Shown: positions 22,730 to 30,948 of the stretch, piece by piece
Position numbering within the stretch: the stretch's first letter is position 1
Layout: each line of letters starts with the position of its first letter
NCBI GenBank assembly: GCA_029982755.1
Contig: JARRBR010000003.1
Span: forward strand, 1-56,132
DNA length: 56,132 nt
DNA from: Rhodocyclaceae bacterium
GTDB taxonomy: Bacteria > Pseudomonadota > Gammaproteobacteria > Burkholderiales > Rhodocyclaceae
Direction of reading: 5' to 3'
Made by a program: the position numbers and the translations under genes
The notes under the pieces: model-generated
What the model saw: only the letters and a program-made list of their open reading frames with translations
What the model was told of the DNA's origin: nothing
Database searches by the model: none

Positions 22730-24202
22730 TCAGTTGCGCAGCAGCTGCAGCTTGAAGTGGTGCTCGATGAAGGCCTGGAACTTGGCGACGCCCTCCAGCG
22801 CCAGGCGCAGCTCGCCCTGTTCCATGGCGTTGAGGTGTTCGAGCGCGATGTAGTTGCTCGGCGTGGCGTCGTTGCGCAGTGCCGCGACCTGGCCCTGCAG
22901 GCGCATCAGCACGAGGAAGTCGAACGCGGCGCGCAGGTCGGCGGCCTGCTCGGCCTTCATGACGCCGGCGTCCACCAGCGCCTCCATGCGGTCGTGCGTG
23001 CTGCCGTTCAGCCTGCCGGCTTCGATTGCGAGGGCCTTGATGCCGTCGGTGATGGCGAAGATGCCGGCCTTCTTGAGGTCGAGCTGGCCGCGGTGGGGGC
23101 CGGATTTTTCCACCTTGATGCGTCCGAACCAGCCCAGCGGCGGGGCGAACTGCGTCATGTTCTGCGCCATGCGCACCAGGAATCCCTGTTCGTTGGCCAT
23201 GTAATGAAAGGCGTGGGTGCGCAGCGTGTCCACCAGGTCGGCGCGGCCGTAGAGCGGTCGCAGGTCCATGAACATGCTGCCGGTCATGACGTTGTCCGGC
23301 GTCGGCGTGGACAGCCAGCGCGTCAGCTCCTGGCGCCACTCGGACAGGCTGCGCCGCCATTGGGGATTCCGGGCCATGATGCCGCCGGGGCAGGGCGGTA
23401 CGCCGATCGAGATCAGCGCATCGATCAGGTCGTGGGAGAACGCCTCGAGGCGGGCGAGCGCGTCGCCGCTCACGGCGTCGTCGTAGATGATGGCATTGTC
23501 CTGGTCGGTCGATAGCGTTTGCTCGCCACGTCCTTCGCTGCCCATCACCACGAAGGCGAAATCGTCGGTGAGATCGGGGTACTTCTCCGCACGCAGCAGA
23601 TGGATCAGCCGGATCAGCACCTGGTCGTTGAGATTGGCGATCAGCTTGACCATCTCGCGGATCGCGATCCCGGTGCCGGCGAGGTGGATGATCAGTTTCT
23701 GGATGCGCTGGTGGAGTTCGCGCAGGGCGTCGATCGAGGCCGCCTTCTCAATGTCCACCACGAGTTGATGGGGCGAGTGCGCCTGCAGGCGCAGGATGTC
23801 GGTGACGGTGATGATGCCGGCGAGCGCACCGGCCTGATCCACCACGACCAGGCGGTGGATGTTGTGGCGCGACATGCGATACAGCGTCTCGTAGAGGACG
23901 TCGTCCTCGCCGATGGTCACCAGCGGCGTGCTCATGACGTCGGCGACGCGCAGGGTGGCCGGATCCTTGCCGGTGGCGACGACCTTGTTGCGCAGGTCGC
24001 GGTCGGTGACGATCGCGAACGGCTTGCCGTCGGCGAGCACGACGACACACGAGATGCTGCGCGCGCGCATCTGCGCGACGATGTCGACCAGGGCGTCGTC
24101 GGCCGTGCAGCTGACGACGCCACGCTGGTAGAAATCGCGGATTGGACGAAAGAACTGATTCTCGTCGGCCATGCCTCTCGGTGCCTCGGATGCTACGGAC
24201 AT
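22730..24202 (-). CDS. CBS-pair and DUF294 nucleotidyltransferase-like protein
   Basis: This protein of 490 residues has two CBS motifs in the N-terminal third (CTADDALVDIVAQMRARSIS and MSTPLVTIGEDDVLYETLYRM regions). A DUF294 putative nucleotidyltransferase domain follows (VVMGSEGRGEQTLSTDQDNA, with the G-S-x-x-R and D-x-D pattern), then a DUF294 C-terminal helical domain. Such proteins resemble GlnD-type signal transducers; the substrate is unknown. Starts at 24202 and 24172 (MADENQFF) are both possible, each with a GAGG-like site very near the ATG. It lies downstream of nirE on the same strand, with 56 bases between. Confidence 0.85.
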   Translation of the reverse strand: MSVASEAPRGMADENQFFRPIRDFYQRGVVSCTADDALVDIVAQMRARSISCVVVLADGKPFAIVTDRDLRNKVVATGKDPATLRVADVMSTPLVTIGEDDVLYETLYRMSRHNIHRLVVVDQAGALAGIITVTDILRLQAHSPHQLVVDIEKAASIDALRELHQRIQKLIIHLAGTGIAIREMVKLIANLNDQVLIRLIHLLRAEKYPDLTDDFAFVVMGSEGRGEQTLSTDQDNAIIYDDAVSGDALARLEAFSHDLIDALISIGVPPCPGGIMARNPQWRRSLSEWRQELTRWLSTPTPDNVMTGSMFMDLRPLYGRADLVDTLRTHAFHYMANEQGFLVRMAQNMTQFAPPLGWFGRIKVEKSGPHRGQLDLKKAGIFAITDGIKALAIEAGRLNGSTHDRMEALVDAGVMKAEQAADLRAAFDFLVLMRLQGQVAALRNDATPSNYIALEHLNAMEQGELRLALEGVAKFQAFIEHHFKLQLLRN

Positions 24203-24258
24203 GCCTCATTCTACCCGTGGCGGGTCGGTCAGGCTTGCGCAGGCTGGGCGCTGCCGGC

Positions 24259-25155
24259 TCAGGCGGCGGACTGCAGCGCGTGTTCGAGCAGCAGGCCGGG
24301 GTCCAGGGCCACGACTTCGCCGATCATGATCAGCGCCGGGGTGCGGATCCCGGCTTCGCGAACCGCCGCGGGCAGGTGCGCGATGTTGCTGTGCACGCCG
24401 CACTGGCCCGGGGTGGTCGCCGCATGGATGACGGCGGCCGGGGTGTGCGCGGGCAGGCCGTGGGCGATCAGCTGCGTGCAGATGATGTCGAGCGCGCCCA
24501 GGCCCATGTAGATCACCACGGTCTGGCGGGGGCGGGCGAGGGCGGTCCAGTCTAGGTCGACGGTATCGTCCTTCAGGTGTCCGGTGGCGAAGACCAGGGT
24601 CTGGGCATGCTCGCGGTGGGTCAGCGGAATGCCGGTACAGGATGCTGCGCCCGCGGCCGCGGTGATGCCGGGGACGATCTCGCATTCGAGGCCGGCGTCG
24701 AGCACCGCCTGCATCTCCTCGCCGCCGCGGCCGAAGATGAAGGGGTCGCCGCCCTTGAGGCGGACCACGTCCAGGCCCTCGCTCGCCAGCTCCACGAGCA
24801 GACGGTTGATCGCGTGCTGGGGCAGGGCGTGATTGCCGGCTTCCTTGCCGGCATACACCCGCCGTGCGGCGGCCGGGATCAGGTCGACGATCGCTTCCCC
24901 GACCAGATGGTCGAAGACCACCACCTGGGCCTGGGTGATCAGGCGCTGGGCCTTCACCGTCAGCAGGTCGGGATCGCCCGGGCCCGCGCCGACCAGGAAC
25001 ACCTTGCCTGCGCCGCGAACCGTGCCCTGGCGCGCGCCCGTGCCGAGGCTCCCCGATGCGCCCAGGCGAGCGGGCGAGCGGGAGGGGGCACGGAAACCGC
25101 GCGTCGCGCCGCTGCCGAAGGGCGAAGCGTCTGATACCTGATTTCCTGCGTACAT
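24259..25155 (-). CDS. nirE: uroporphyrinogen-III C-methyltransferase (siroheme/haem d1 pathway), NirE-like
   Basis: The enzyme methylates uroporphyrinogen III at C2 and C7 with S-adenosylmethionine to give precorrin-2, the entry point to siroheme and haem d1. The CobA/SUMT core shows VGAGPGDPDLLTVKA, LKGGDPFIFGRGGEE, PGITAAAGAASCTGIPLTHR and GHLKD. The ATG at 25155 has a GGGAG ribosome site seven bases upstream and yields 298 residues. This gives a 45- to 50-residue basic, low-complexity extension before the core that most SUMTs lack. Its position divergent to nirS, sharing a Dnr/Fnr-type box, argues for a dedicated haem d1 role (NirE) rather than general siroheme synthesis, but both are possible. 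Confidence 0.88.
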   Translation of the reverse strand: MYAGNQVSDASPFGSGATRGFRAPSRSPARLGASGSLGTGARQGTVRGAGKVFLVGAGPGDPDLLTVKAQRLITQAQVVVFDHLVGEAIVDLIPAAARRVYAGKEAGNHALPQHAINRLLVELASEGLDVVRLKGGDPFIFGRGGEEMQAVLDAGLECEIVPGITAAAGAASCTGIPLTHREHAQTLVFATGHLKDDTVDLDWTALARPRQTVVIYMGLGALDIICTQLIAHGLPAHTPAAVIHAATTPGQCGVHSNIAHLPAAVREAGIRTPALIMIGEVVALDPGLLLEHALQSAA

Positions 25156-25301
25156 TTGAAAGCTCCCACCCTGGTGCGCAAGGCTTGAAATTGAGGGGCC
25201 ATCCATGGCGACGGGTTGGCTGCCGGGGCTCCGGCAGGCACATTCGGAACCCCGATCGAAGCGGTGTAGGCCCGTCCCGGACAGCATTTCGGTGCCACTG
25301 A

Positions 25302-25372
25302 ACTTTATCCTCACCCTTCGTGGGGAAAATTAATTCACATCAAGGATGGGGCCTCCTCCAAAAAACCATACT
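25302..25372. promoter_or_regulatory. divergent nirE-nirS promoter with Dnr/Fnr-type box
   Basis: The box TTAATTCACATCAA (25330-25343) matches TTGAT-N4-ATCAA with one mismatch. For nirS, CATACT at 25367-25372 is a four-of-six -10 placed as expected for an activator centred at -41.5. On the other strand, TAAAGT (complement of 25302-25307) occupies the equivalent -10 for nirE. One activator site can therefore serve both genes. The 264-base gap holds no gene. Confidence 0.75.
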
Positions 25373-25419
25373 GCCGTCACACCGTCGTTTCATATCCCGT
25401 GTCGTGTAAGGAGAGGGCA

Positions 25420-27102
25420 ATGCAAAAAACTCGTTTGATCGGTTCGGCGCTCGCGATGGCGATCCTGCCGATGGCCATGAGCAGTGCATGGGCGCAGGAA
25501 GCGCCGAAGCTGACTGCCGAGGAAATGGAAAAGGGCAAGCAGATCTACTTCGAGCGCTGTGCCGGCTGCCATGGCGTGCTGCGCAAGGGCGCCACCGGCA
25601 AGAACCTCGAGCCGCACTGGACCAAGACCGCTCCTGACGGCACCAAGCTCGAAGGCGGCACGCTCAAGCTCGGTACGGACCGTCTCGAGAAGATCATCGC
25701 CTACGGTACCGAAGGCGGTATGGTCAACTATGACGACATCCTGACCAAGGAAGAGATCAACCTGATGGCTCGCTACATCCAGAACGAGCCGCCGATCCCG
25801 CCCGAGTTCTCGCTCAAGGACATGAAGGACAGCTGGAAGCTGATCGTTCCGGTCAAGGACCGTCCGACCAAGCAGATGAACAAGGTCAACCTGAAGAACG
25901 TGTTCGCGATCACGCTGCGCGACGCGGGCAAGCTGGCCCTGGTCGATGGCGACACCCACAAGATCTGGAAGATCCTCGACACCGGCTATGCGGTGCATAT
26001 CTCGCGCCTGTCGGCTTCGGGTCGCTATGTGTACACCGTCGGTCGTGACGGCCTGACCACCATCATCGACATGTTCTACGAAGAGCCCACCACGGTCGCC
26101 ACCGTGCGTCTGGGTTCGGACGCGCGTTCGGTCGACACCTCGAAGTTCAAGGGCTACGAGGACAAGTATCTGATCGGCGGCACCTACTGGCCGCCCCAGT
26201 ACTCGATCATGGACGGCGAGACGCTCGAGCCGATCAAGGTCGTGTCGACCCGCGGTCAGACCGTCGACGGCGAGTACCACCCGGAACCGCGCGTGGCTTC
26301 GATCGTCGCTTCGCTGCAGAAGCCGGAGTGGGTGGTCAACGTCAAGGAAACCGGCATGGTCCTGCTGGTGGACTACAGCGACATCAAGAACCTGAAGACC
26401 ACCACGATCGAATCCGCCAAGTTCCTGCACGACGGCGGCTGGGACGCCTCGGGTCGTTACTTCATGGTTGCCGCCAACGCCTCGAACAAGGTCGCCGCGG
26501 TCGACACCAAGACCGGCAAGCTCGCCGCCCTGGTCGATACCGCCAAGATCCCGCACCCGGGTCGTGGCGCCAACTTCGTCCATCCGGAGTTCGGCCCGGT
26601 CTGGGCGACCGGCCACCTCGGTGACGCCGTCGTCTCGCTGATCTCCACGGCTTCCGACGATCCGAAGTTCGCCAAGTACAAGGATCACAACTGGAAGGTG
26701 GTGCAGGAGCTGAAGATGCCTGGCGCCGGCAACCTGTTCGTGAAGACCCATCCGAAGTCGAAGAACTTCTGGGCCGACGCGCCGATGAACCCCGAGCGTG
26801 AGATCGCCGAAGCCGTGTTCGTGTTCGACAAGGCCGACCTGAAGAAGGAGCCGGTCCGCCTCGACGTCGCCAAGGACTCGGGCCTGCCCGAGAGCAAGGC
26901 GATCCGTCGTGCGGTGCAGCCCGAATACAACGAGGCCGGCGACGAAGTCTGGATCTCGCTGTGGGGCGGCAAGACCGATCAGTCCGCGATCGTGATCTAC
27001 GACGACAAGACCCTCAAGGTGAAGAAGGTGATCACCGACCCGGCCGTCGTCACGCCCACCGGCAAGTTCAACGTGTACAACACCATGCACGACGTTTATT
27101 GA
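25420..27102 (+). CDS. nirS: cytochrome cd1 nitrite reductase NirS
   Basis: NirS is the periplasmic homodimeric enzyme reducing nitrite to nitric oxide. The 560-residue precursor has a signal peptide (cleavage near SSAWAQ, residue 26). Haem c attaches at C47-A-G-C-H51 in an N-terminal cytochrome domain. An eight-bladed haem d1 propeller follows. The likely d1 axial ligand is H193 (YAVHIS) and the two active-site histidines are H337 (FLHDGGWD) and H379 (HPGRGANF). Their 42-residue spacing equals that of H327 and H369 in the Pseudomonas aeruginosa enzyme. An AAGGAGAG ribosome site precedes the ATG. It is the first gene of the nir cluster. Confidence 0.98.
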   Translation: MQKTRLIGSALAMAILPMAMSSAWAQEAPKLTAEEMEKGKQIYFERCAGCHGVLRKGATGKNLEPHWTKTAPDGTKLEGGTLKLGTDRLEKIIAYGTEGGMVNYDDILTKEEINLMARYIQNEPPIPPEFSLKDMKDSWKLIVPVKDRPTKQMNKVNLKNVFAITLRDAGKLALVDGDTHKIWKILDTGYAVHISRLSASGRYVYTVGRDGLTTIIDMFYEEPTTVATVRLGSDARSVDTSKFKGYEDKYLIGGTYWPPQYSIMDGETLEPIKVVSTRGQTVDGEYHPEPRVASIVASLQKPEWVVNVKETGMVLLVDYSDIKNLKTTTIESAKFLHDGGWDASGRYFMVAANASNKVAAVDTKTGKLAALVDTAKIPHPGRGANFVHPEFGPVWATGHLGDAVVSLISTASDDPKFAKYKDHNWKVVQELKMPGAGNLFVKTHPKSKNFWADAPMNPEREIAEAVFVFDKADLKKEPVRLDVAKDSGLPESKAIRRAVQPEYNEAGDEVWISLWGGKTDQSAIVIYDDKTLKVKKVITDPAVVTPTGKFNVYNTMHDVY

Positions 27103-27129
27103 TCGGCGCAGTCGGTCGTAGCTGAACAA

Positions 27130-27151
27130 CCCCCGCGCTCCGGCGCGGGGG
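27130..27151 (+). terminator. GC-rich hairpin between nirS and nirT-like gene
   Basis: CCCCCGCGC (27130-27138) pairs perfectly with GCGCGGGGG (27143-27151) around TCCG. No T-run follows, so it is more likely an mRNA-stabilising 3' end or processing barrier than a full terminator. Confidence 0.55.
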
Positions 27152-27168
27152 CATGAAGGAAGAATTCC

Positions 27169-27780
27169 ATGTCAGATCGAAACAGCGACAACCCAAAACA
27201 AGAAGATTCGGGCGGCTTCTGGGCACGCCTGCGCCGCCCGTCGAAGAAATCGCTGGGCGGTCTGTTGGCTGTTGGCTTCGTGGTGGGCATCCTGTTCTGG
27301 GGCGGTTTCAACACCGCGATGGAAGCCACGAACACCGAGAAGTTCTGTATCTCCTGCCACGAGATGTATGACAACGTGTACAAGGAGTACAAGGAGACGA
27401 TTCACTACAACAACCGCACCGGCGTGCGTGCGGTGTGCTCGGATTGCCACGTCCCGAAGGACTGGACGTACAAGATGATGCGCAAGATCCAGGCCTCGCG
27501 CGAGGTGTGGGGCAAGATCACCGGCACCATCGACACCCGCGAGAAGTTCGAGGCCAAGCGCCTGACCCTCGCCCGTCGTGAATGGGCGCGCATGAAGTCG
27601 GTCGACTCGCGCGAATGCCGCAATTGCCACAGCTTCGAGAGCATGAACCCCGAGGCGCAGAAGCAACGGGCCCGCAAGCAGCACGAGATGGCCATCGAGG
27701 ACAAGATGACCTGCATCGACTGCCATAAGGGAATCGCGCATCACAAGCCGGAAGGCATGACCGAGGAAGACGAGATGTAA
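27169..27780 (+). CDS. nirT: NapC/NirT family tetraheme c-type cytochrome
   Basis: The 203-residue protein has one N-terminal membrane helix (about residues 28-48) after a charged cytoplasmic start. Its periplasmic domain has four CxxCH haem sites at residues 60-64 (CISCH), 90-94 (CSDCH), 150-154 (CRNCH) and 182-186 (CIDCH). NapC/NirT proteins take electrons from quinol and pass them to periplasmic reductases. The location directly behind nirS, as in Pseudomonas stutzeri nirSTB, supports NirT; its true partner may instead be the next gene product. The ATG at 27169 has a GAAGGAAG site upstream. The gene symbol is assigned by family and position. Confidence 0.9.
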   Translation: MSDRNSDNPKQEDSGGFWARLRRPSKKSLGGLLAVGFVVGILFWGGFNTAMEATNTEKFCISCHEMYDNVYKEYKETIHYNNRTGVRAVCSDCHVPKDWTYKMMRKIQASREVWGKITGTIDTREKFEAKRLTLARREWARMKSVDSRECRNCHSFESMNPEAQKQRARKQHEMAIEDKMTCIDCHKGIAHHKPEGMTEEDEM

Positions 27781-27828
27781 GGCTCGTCCTGCATCGAGGT
27801 CCAACCCAAGCACAGTGAGGAAATGACG

Positions 27829-28704
27829 ATGAAGAAAACCATGATTGCTGGCGCCGTGGGCGCACTCCTGGCCTTCGGTGCCGGCACTGCGATGGCCGCG
27901 GCACCCGACTGGGGCAAGGTCGAGGCCAAGGACATCACGCTGTTCTACCCGGGCGTGTCGCCGCTGGAATGGATCCAGAAGGGCACCGAGCACGGTGGCG
28001 CGCGTGCGCTGAAGAAGGGCGAGACCTGTGCCGACTGCCACAGCGACGAGGCAGCGGACATGGGCAAGAAGATCGCCAGCGGCCAGAAGATCGAGCCCAC
28101 GCCGATCGCCGGCAAGGCGGCCTTCATCCCGGTGAAGGTGCAGGCGGCACATGACGGCGAGAACCTTTATCTGCGTTTCTCCTGGAAGCAGCCGGCGGCC
28201 TCGGGTGCAGCCAAGATGGACGACAAGAACCCGGTCAAGATCGCGTTCATGCTCGAGTCCGGCGGCAAGGTCGAGCTGGCCGATCAGGCCGGCTGCTGGG
28301 CCACCTGCCACACCGACTCGCGCACCATGCCGGGTGCCGACGACGCCAAGACCAAGTACGTGAAGGGTGGCTCGCTGGCCGAAGGCAAGTTCTACGACCT
28401 CTACCAGTGGCGCAGCGGCGAGAACAAGGGCTTCGACGGCCATGTCGCCGACAAGCGCGTGATGGAAGGCGGCAAGGCACTGGTCAGCGCCGAAGGCAAG
28501 AAGGACGGCGACAACTGGACGGTCGTGTTCACCCGCAAGCTCGCCGGCGGCGGGGAGGGTGATGTGGCGCTCGAATCGGGCAAGGCCTACAACTTCGGCT
28601 TCGCCATCCACGACGACAATGCAGCCGGGCGCTTCCACCACGTCTCGCTCGGCTACAAGCTGGGCATCGATGCCGACGGCCACGTGAAGGCTGCCAAGCA
28701 GTAA
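27829..28704 (+). CDS. EB_dh-like haem-binding c-type cytochrome of the nir cluster
   Basis: The 291-residue precursor has a signal peptide (to about residue 24). A CxxCH haem c site lies at residues 67-71 (CADCH). The segment PVKVQAAHDGENLYLRFSWK resembles the ethylbenzene-dehydrogenase/DMSO-reductase haem-subunit fold (EB_dh). A second haem-like motif, C156-W-A-T-C160-H161, has three rather than two residues between the cysteines. It sits where P. stutzeri has nirB, directly after the NirT-type gene, so electron transfer to or from that cytochrome is plausible; this is inference. An ATG at 27823 also exists; I prefer 27829 because GTGAGG then lies at normal spacing. A strong terminator follows. 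Confidence 0.85.
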   Translation: MKKTMIAGAVGALLAFGAGTAMAAAPDWGKVEAKDITLFYPGVSPLEWIQKGTEHGGARALKKGETCADCHSDEAADMGKKIASGQKIEPTPIAGKAAFIPVKVQAAHDGENLYLRFSWKQPAASGAAKMDDKNPVKIAFMLESGGKVELADQAGCWATCHTDSRTMPGADDAKTKYVKGGSLAEGKFYDLYQWRSGENKGFDGHVADKRVMEGGKALVSAEGKKDGDNWTVVFTRKLAGGGEGDVALESGKAYNFGFAIHDDNAAGRFHHVSLGYKLGIDADGHVKAAKQ

Positions 28705-28747
28705 TCGCAAGGGTCATCCGTTCGCACCGGCGAACGGTCCGTCCCCG

Positions 28748-28787
28748 AGCGGAAGTCCGGGCCCAGTGGCCGGGGCTTCCGCTTTTT
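28748..28787 (+). terminator. rho-independent terminator after the EB_dh cytochrome gene
   Basis: AGCGGAAG (28748-28755) pairs with CTTCCGCT (28776-28783), with an inner CCGG pairing, followed by a T-run. It closes the nirS-nirT-EB_dh transcript. Confidence 0.88.
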
Positions 28788-28826
28788 CGTTTGCTATGCT
28801 GAAGGCGTCACACAAAGGAGGTCAGC

Positions 28827-29153
28827 ATGAGAGCCCGAGCGATGGTGGTGGGTCTGGTTGGCGCGATGTTCGCGCTGGGTTTGCCGGCGGCAGTCGGCGC
28901 GGCCGAGTACGAGGTGGCGATCGAGAAATACACCTTCAGTCCGGCCGAGCTGCGCATCCGCAAGGGCGACACCGTGACCTGGCGCAACAACGAGAAGCGG
29001 GTGAGCCATTCGGTGCTGTTCAAGGCGCGGGGCGAGGAATCGGAGCGTTTCTTCCCGGGCGAGAAGTGGTCGCGGACCTTCCCCGAGGCCGGCCGCTTCG
29101 AGTACAGCTGCGGCCCCCATCCCGAGATGCTCGGCGTGGTGATCGTCGAGTGA
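28827..29153 (+). CDS. periplasmic cupredoxin (plastocyanin-like copper protein)
   Basis: This 108-residue protein has a signal peptide (to about residue 25) and a small blue-copper fold: YTFSPAELRIRKGDTVTWRN. It then has a full set of type 1 copper ligands, H61 (SHSVLF), C95, H98 (CGPHPEM) and M101. It lies between the EB_dh cytochrome gene and nirC, where other nir clusters carry a cytochrome c551 gene (nirM). Azurin and pseudoazurin are known donors to cd1 reductases, so this protein may donate electrons to NirS; that is inference. The ribosome site AAAGGAGG precedes the ATG. Confidence 0.88.
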   Translation: MRARAMVVGLVGAMFALGLPAAVGAAEYEVAIEKYTFSPAELRIRKGDTVTWRNNEKRVSHSVLFKARGEESERFFPGEKWSRTFPEAGRFEYSCGPHPEMLGVVIVE

Positions 29154-29208
29154 GTCGCGGCAGGCGGCTCGAGGGCAGGGCGCCGGCACAACCCCACGCC
29201 GGGCAGGG

Positions 29209-29222
29209 TTGATTCGAGTCAA
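29209..29222 (+). promoter_or_regulatory. Dnr/Fnr-type box upstream of nirC
   Basis: TTGATTCGAGTCAA differs from TTGAT-N4-ATCAA at one base. A start site 41.5 bases from its centre would fall near 29257, with CATTCT at 29245-29250 as a weak -10, ahead of the nirC ATG at 29282. It implies a second internal promoter for nirCFDLGH. Confidence 0.75.
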
Positions 29223-29281
29223 GGTTTCATGCCGGCCGAAAGGCCATTCTGTCCGCGACTGCATCGCCGTTGGAATACAGC

Positions 29282-29665
29282 ATGAAACTCCCGCCCCTCG
29301 TCGCTCACGTGGTCGTCCTGATCGGTGCGGCCGTCGTCTCGGCGCTCGCATCCGCAGCGGAGACCCTTCCTGCATCGCCCGATGCCCAGCGCGCACGCGA
29401 GCTGGTGCACATCGTCCGCCAGGACTGCGGGTCCTGTCATGGCCTCACTTTCAAGGGCGGGCTCGGTCCGGCGCTCACCGCCGAGGCGCTTGCGGGCAAG
29501 CCGGCGGAGGGGCTGGTCGCGACCGTGATCGGCGGCCGGCCGGGTACGCCGATGCCGCCCTTCGCTTCCATCGTCACCGAGGCCGAGGCCGAGTGGATCG
29601 TCGATCAGCTGATGCGCGGCTTTCCCCCCGACGCGGGACTGCCCCAGGCGCGCAGCATGGACTGA
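29282..29665 (+). CDS. nirC: c-type cytochrome NirC
   Basis: This 127-residue monohaem cytochrome c has a signal peptide (cleavage near residue 26, ALASAAE) and one haem site C49-G-S-C-H53 (DCGSCHGLTFKGGLGP). A methionine ligand is likely in GTPMPPFA. NirC proteins are periplasmic and are thought to act in haem d1 maturation or as an alternative electron donor to NirS. The ATG at 29282 starts MKLPPLVA; nirF begins 74 bases after the stop. The assignment rests on the domain and on position between nirS and nirF. Confidence 0.88.
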   Translation: MKLPPLVAHVVVLIGAAVVSALASAAETLPASPDAQRARELVHIVRQDCGSCHGLTFKGGLGPALTAEALAGKPAEGLVATVIGGRPGTPMPPFASIVTEAEAEWIVDQLMRGFPPDAGLPQARSMD

Positions 29666-29739
29666 TTTCTCCGCCGCAGCCGCGCGCGGAGCGCCAAAGT
29701 ACCCCGGGGCGCATGCCCCGCCCTGAAGCCGGAGCCCTC

Positions 29740-30948
29740 ATGTATTCCCAGAAAGTCCGCCTTGCGCCACCCGCCCTGTGGGGGGTGGTCCTGTCCGCCA
29801 TGGTCGCCCTGTTGTCCGCCTGTTCGACGACGCCGCCCGCGGCGCTGCGCGGCACCGGCGATCTCGGCGTGGTCATCGAGCGCGCCGATGGCAACGTCAA
29901 GGTCGTCGAGACCAGTGGCCGCAGCGTGCTCGCGACGGTCGGCGGGCTGGGCGACCTGTCGCACGCCTCGGTGGTGTTCTCGCGCGACGGCCGCCATGCC
30001 TTCGTGTTCGGGCGCGACGGCGGCCTGACCAAGGTCGACCTGCTCGAGCGCCGGATCGCCGGTCGCGTCGTGCAGGCGGGCAACGCGATCGGCGGCTCGA
30101 TCTCGCACGACGGCAACCTGGTCGTGGTGCAGAACTACGAGCCGGGTGGCATCAAGGCCTTCGACGCCGACACGCTGGAGCTGGTCGCCGATGTGCCGGC
30201 CACCACCGAGGATGGCACCCGCTCCAAGGTCGTCGGCCTCGCCGACCTCTCCGGCAAGCGCTTCATCTATTCGCTGTTCGAGGCGGGCGAGATCCGCATC
30301 ACCGACTTTTCCGATCCGAAGAACCCGGTCACCCAGCGCTTCCCCGGCGGCAAGCAGCCTTATGACGCGCTGGTCAGCCCCAACGGCCGCTATTACATCG
30401 CGGGCCTGTTCGGCGAGGACGGCCTGGCGCTGATCGACCTGTGGAACCTCGACAAGGGCAGCCGCAAGATCCTCTCCGGCTACGGCCGTGGCGAGCAGCC
30501 GCTGCCTGTGTTCAAGATGCCGCACCTGCGCGGCTGGTCGATCGCCGGCAACCGCGCCTACCTGCCGGCGATCGGCCGCCACGAGGTGCTGGTGGTCGAC
30601 ACCGATACCTGGGAGGAGGTCGGCCGCATCAAGGTCAAGAGCCAGCCGGTGTTCGCGATGGCGCGCCCCGACGGCCGCGAGATCTGGGTGAACTTCGCCT
30701 TCCCCGACAACGGCTGGGTGCAGGTCATCGACACCGTCACCGGCCAGGTCACCGACACGCTGCAGCCCGGGCGCGGCATCCTCCACATGGAGTTCCTGTC
30801 CAAGGGCCACGAGGTCTGGCTGTCAGCGCGAGACGACAACAAGGTGGTCATCTACGACACCGCGACCAAGAAGCCGATCGGCGGCTTCGACTCGCTGAGC
30901 CCGAGCGGCATCTTCTTCACCACGCGCGCCGCGCGCACGGGCTTCTGA
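29740..30948 (+). CDS. nirF: haem d1 biosynthesis protein NirF
   Basis: This protein of 402 residues is a cytochrome cd1 propeller-like protein without a haem c domain, typical of NirF. The N-terminus has a signal and lipobox LLSAC, so it should be a periplasmic membrane-anchored lipoprotein. Repeated blade motifs are visible (FSRDGRHAFVFGRDGGLTKVD, SPNGRYYIAGLFGEDG, ARPDGREIWVNFAFPDNGW). NirF is required for haem d1 formation and has been proposed to be a dehydrogenase acting late in the pathway. The ATG at 29740 has a GGAG site. Its stop overlaps the nirDL start (TGATG). Confidence 0.94.
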   Translation: MYSQKVRLAPPALWGVVLSAMVALLSACSTTPPAALRGTGDLGVVIERADGNVKVVETSGRSVLATVGGLGDLSHASVVFSRDGRHAFVFGRDGGLTKVDLLERRIAGRVVQAGNAIGGSISHDGNLVVVQNYEPGGIKAFDADTLELVADVPATTEDGTRSKVVGLADLSGKRFIYSLFEAGEIRITDFSDPKNPVTQRFPGGKQPYDALVSPNGRYYIAGLFGEDGLALIDLWNLDKGSRKILSGYGRGEQPLPVFKMPHLRGWSIAGNRAYLPAIGRHEVLVVDTDTWEEVGRIKVKSQPVFAMARPDGREIWVNFAFPDNGWVQVIDTVTGQVTDTLQPGRGILHMEFLSKGHEVWLSARDDNKVVIYDTATKKPIGGFDSLSPSGIFFTTRAARTGF

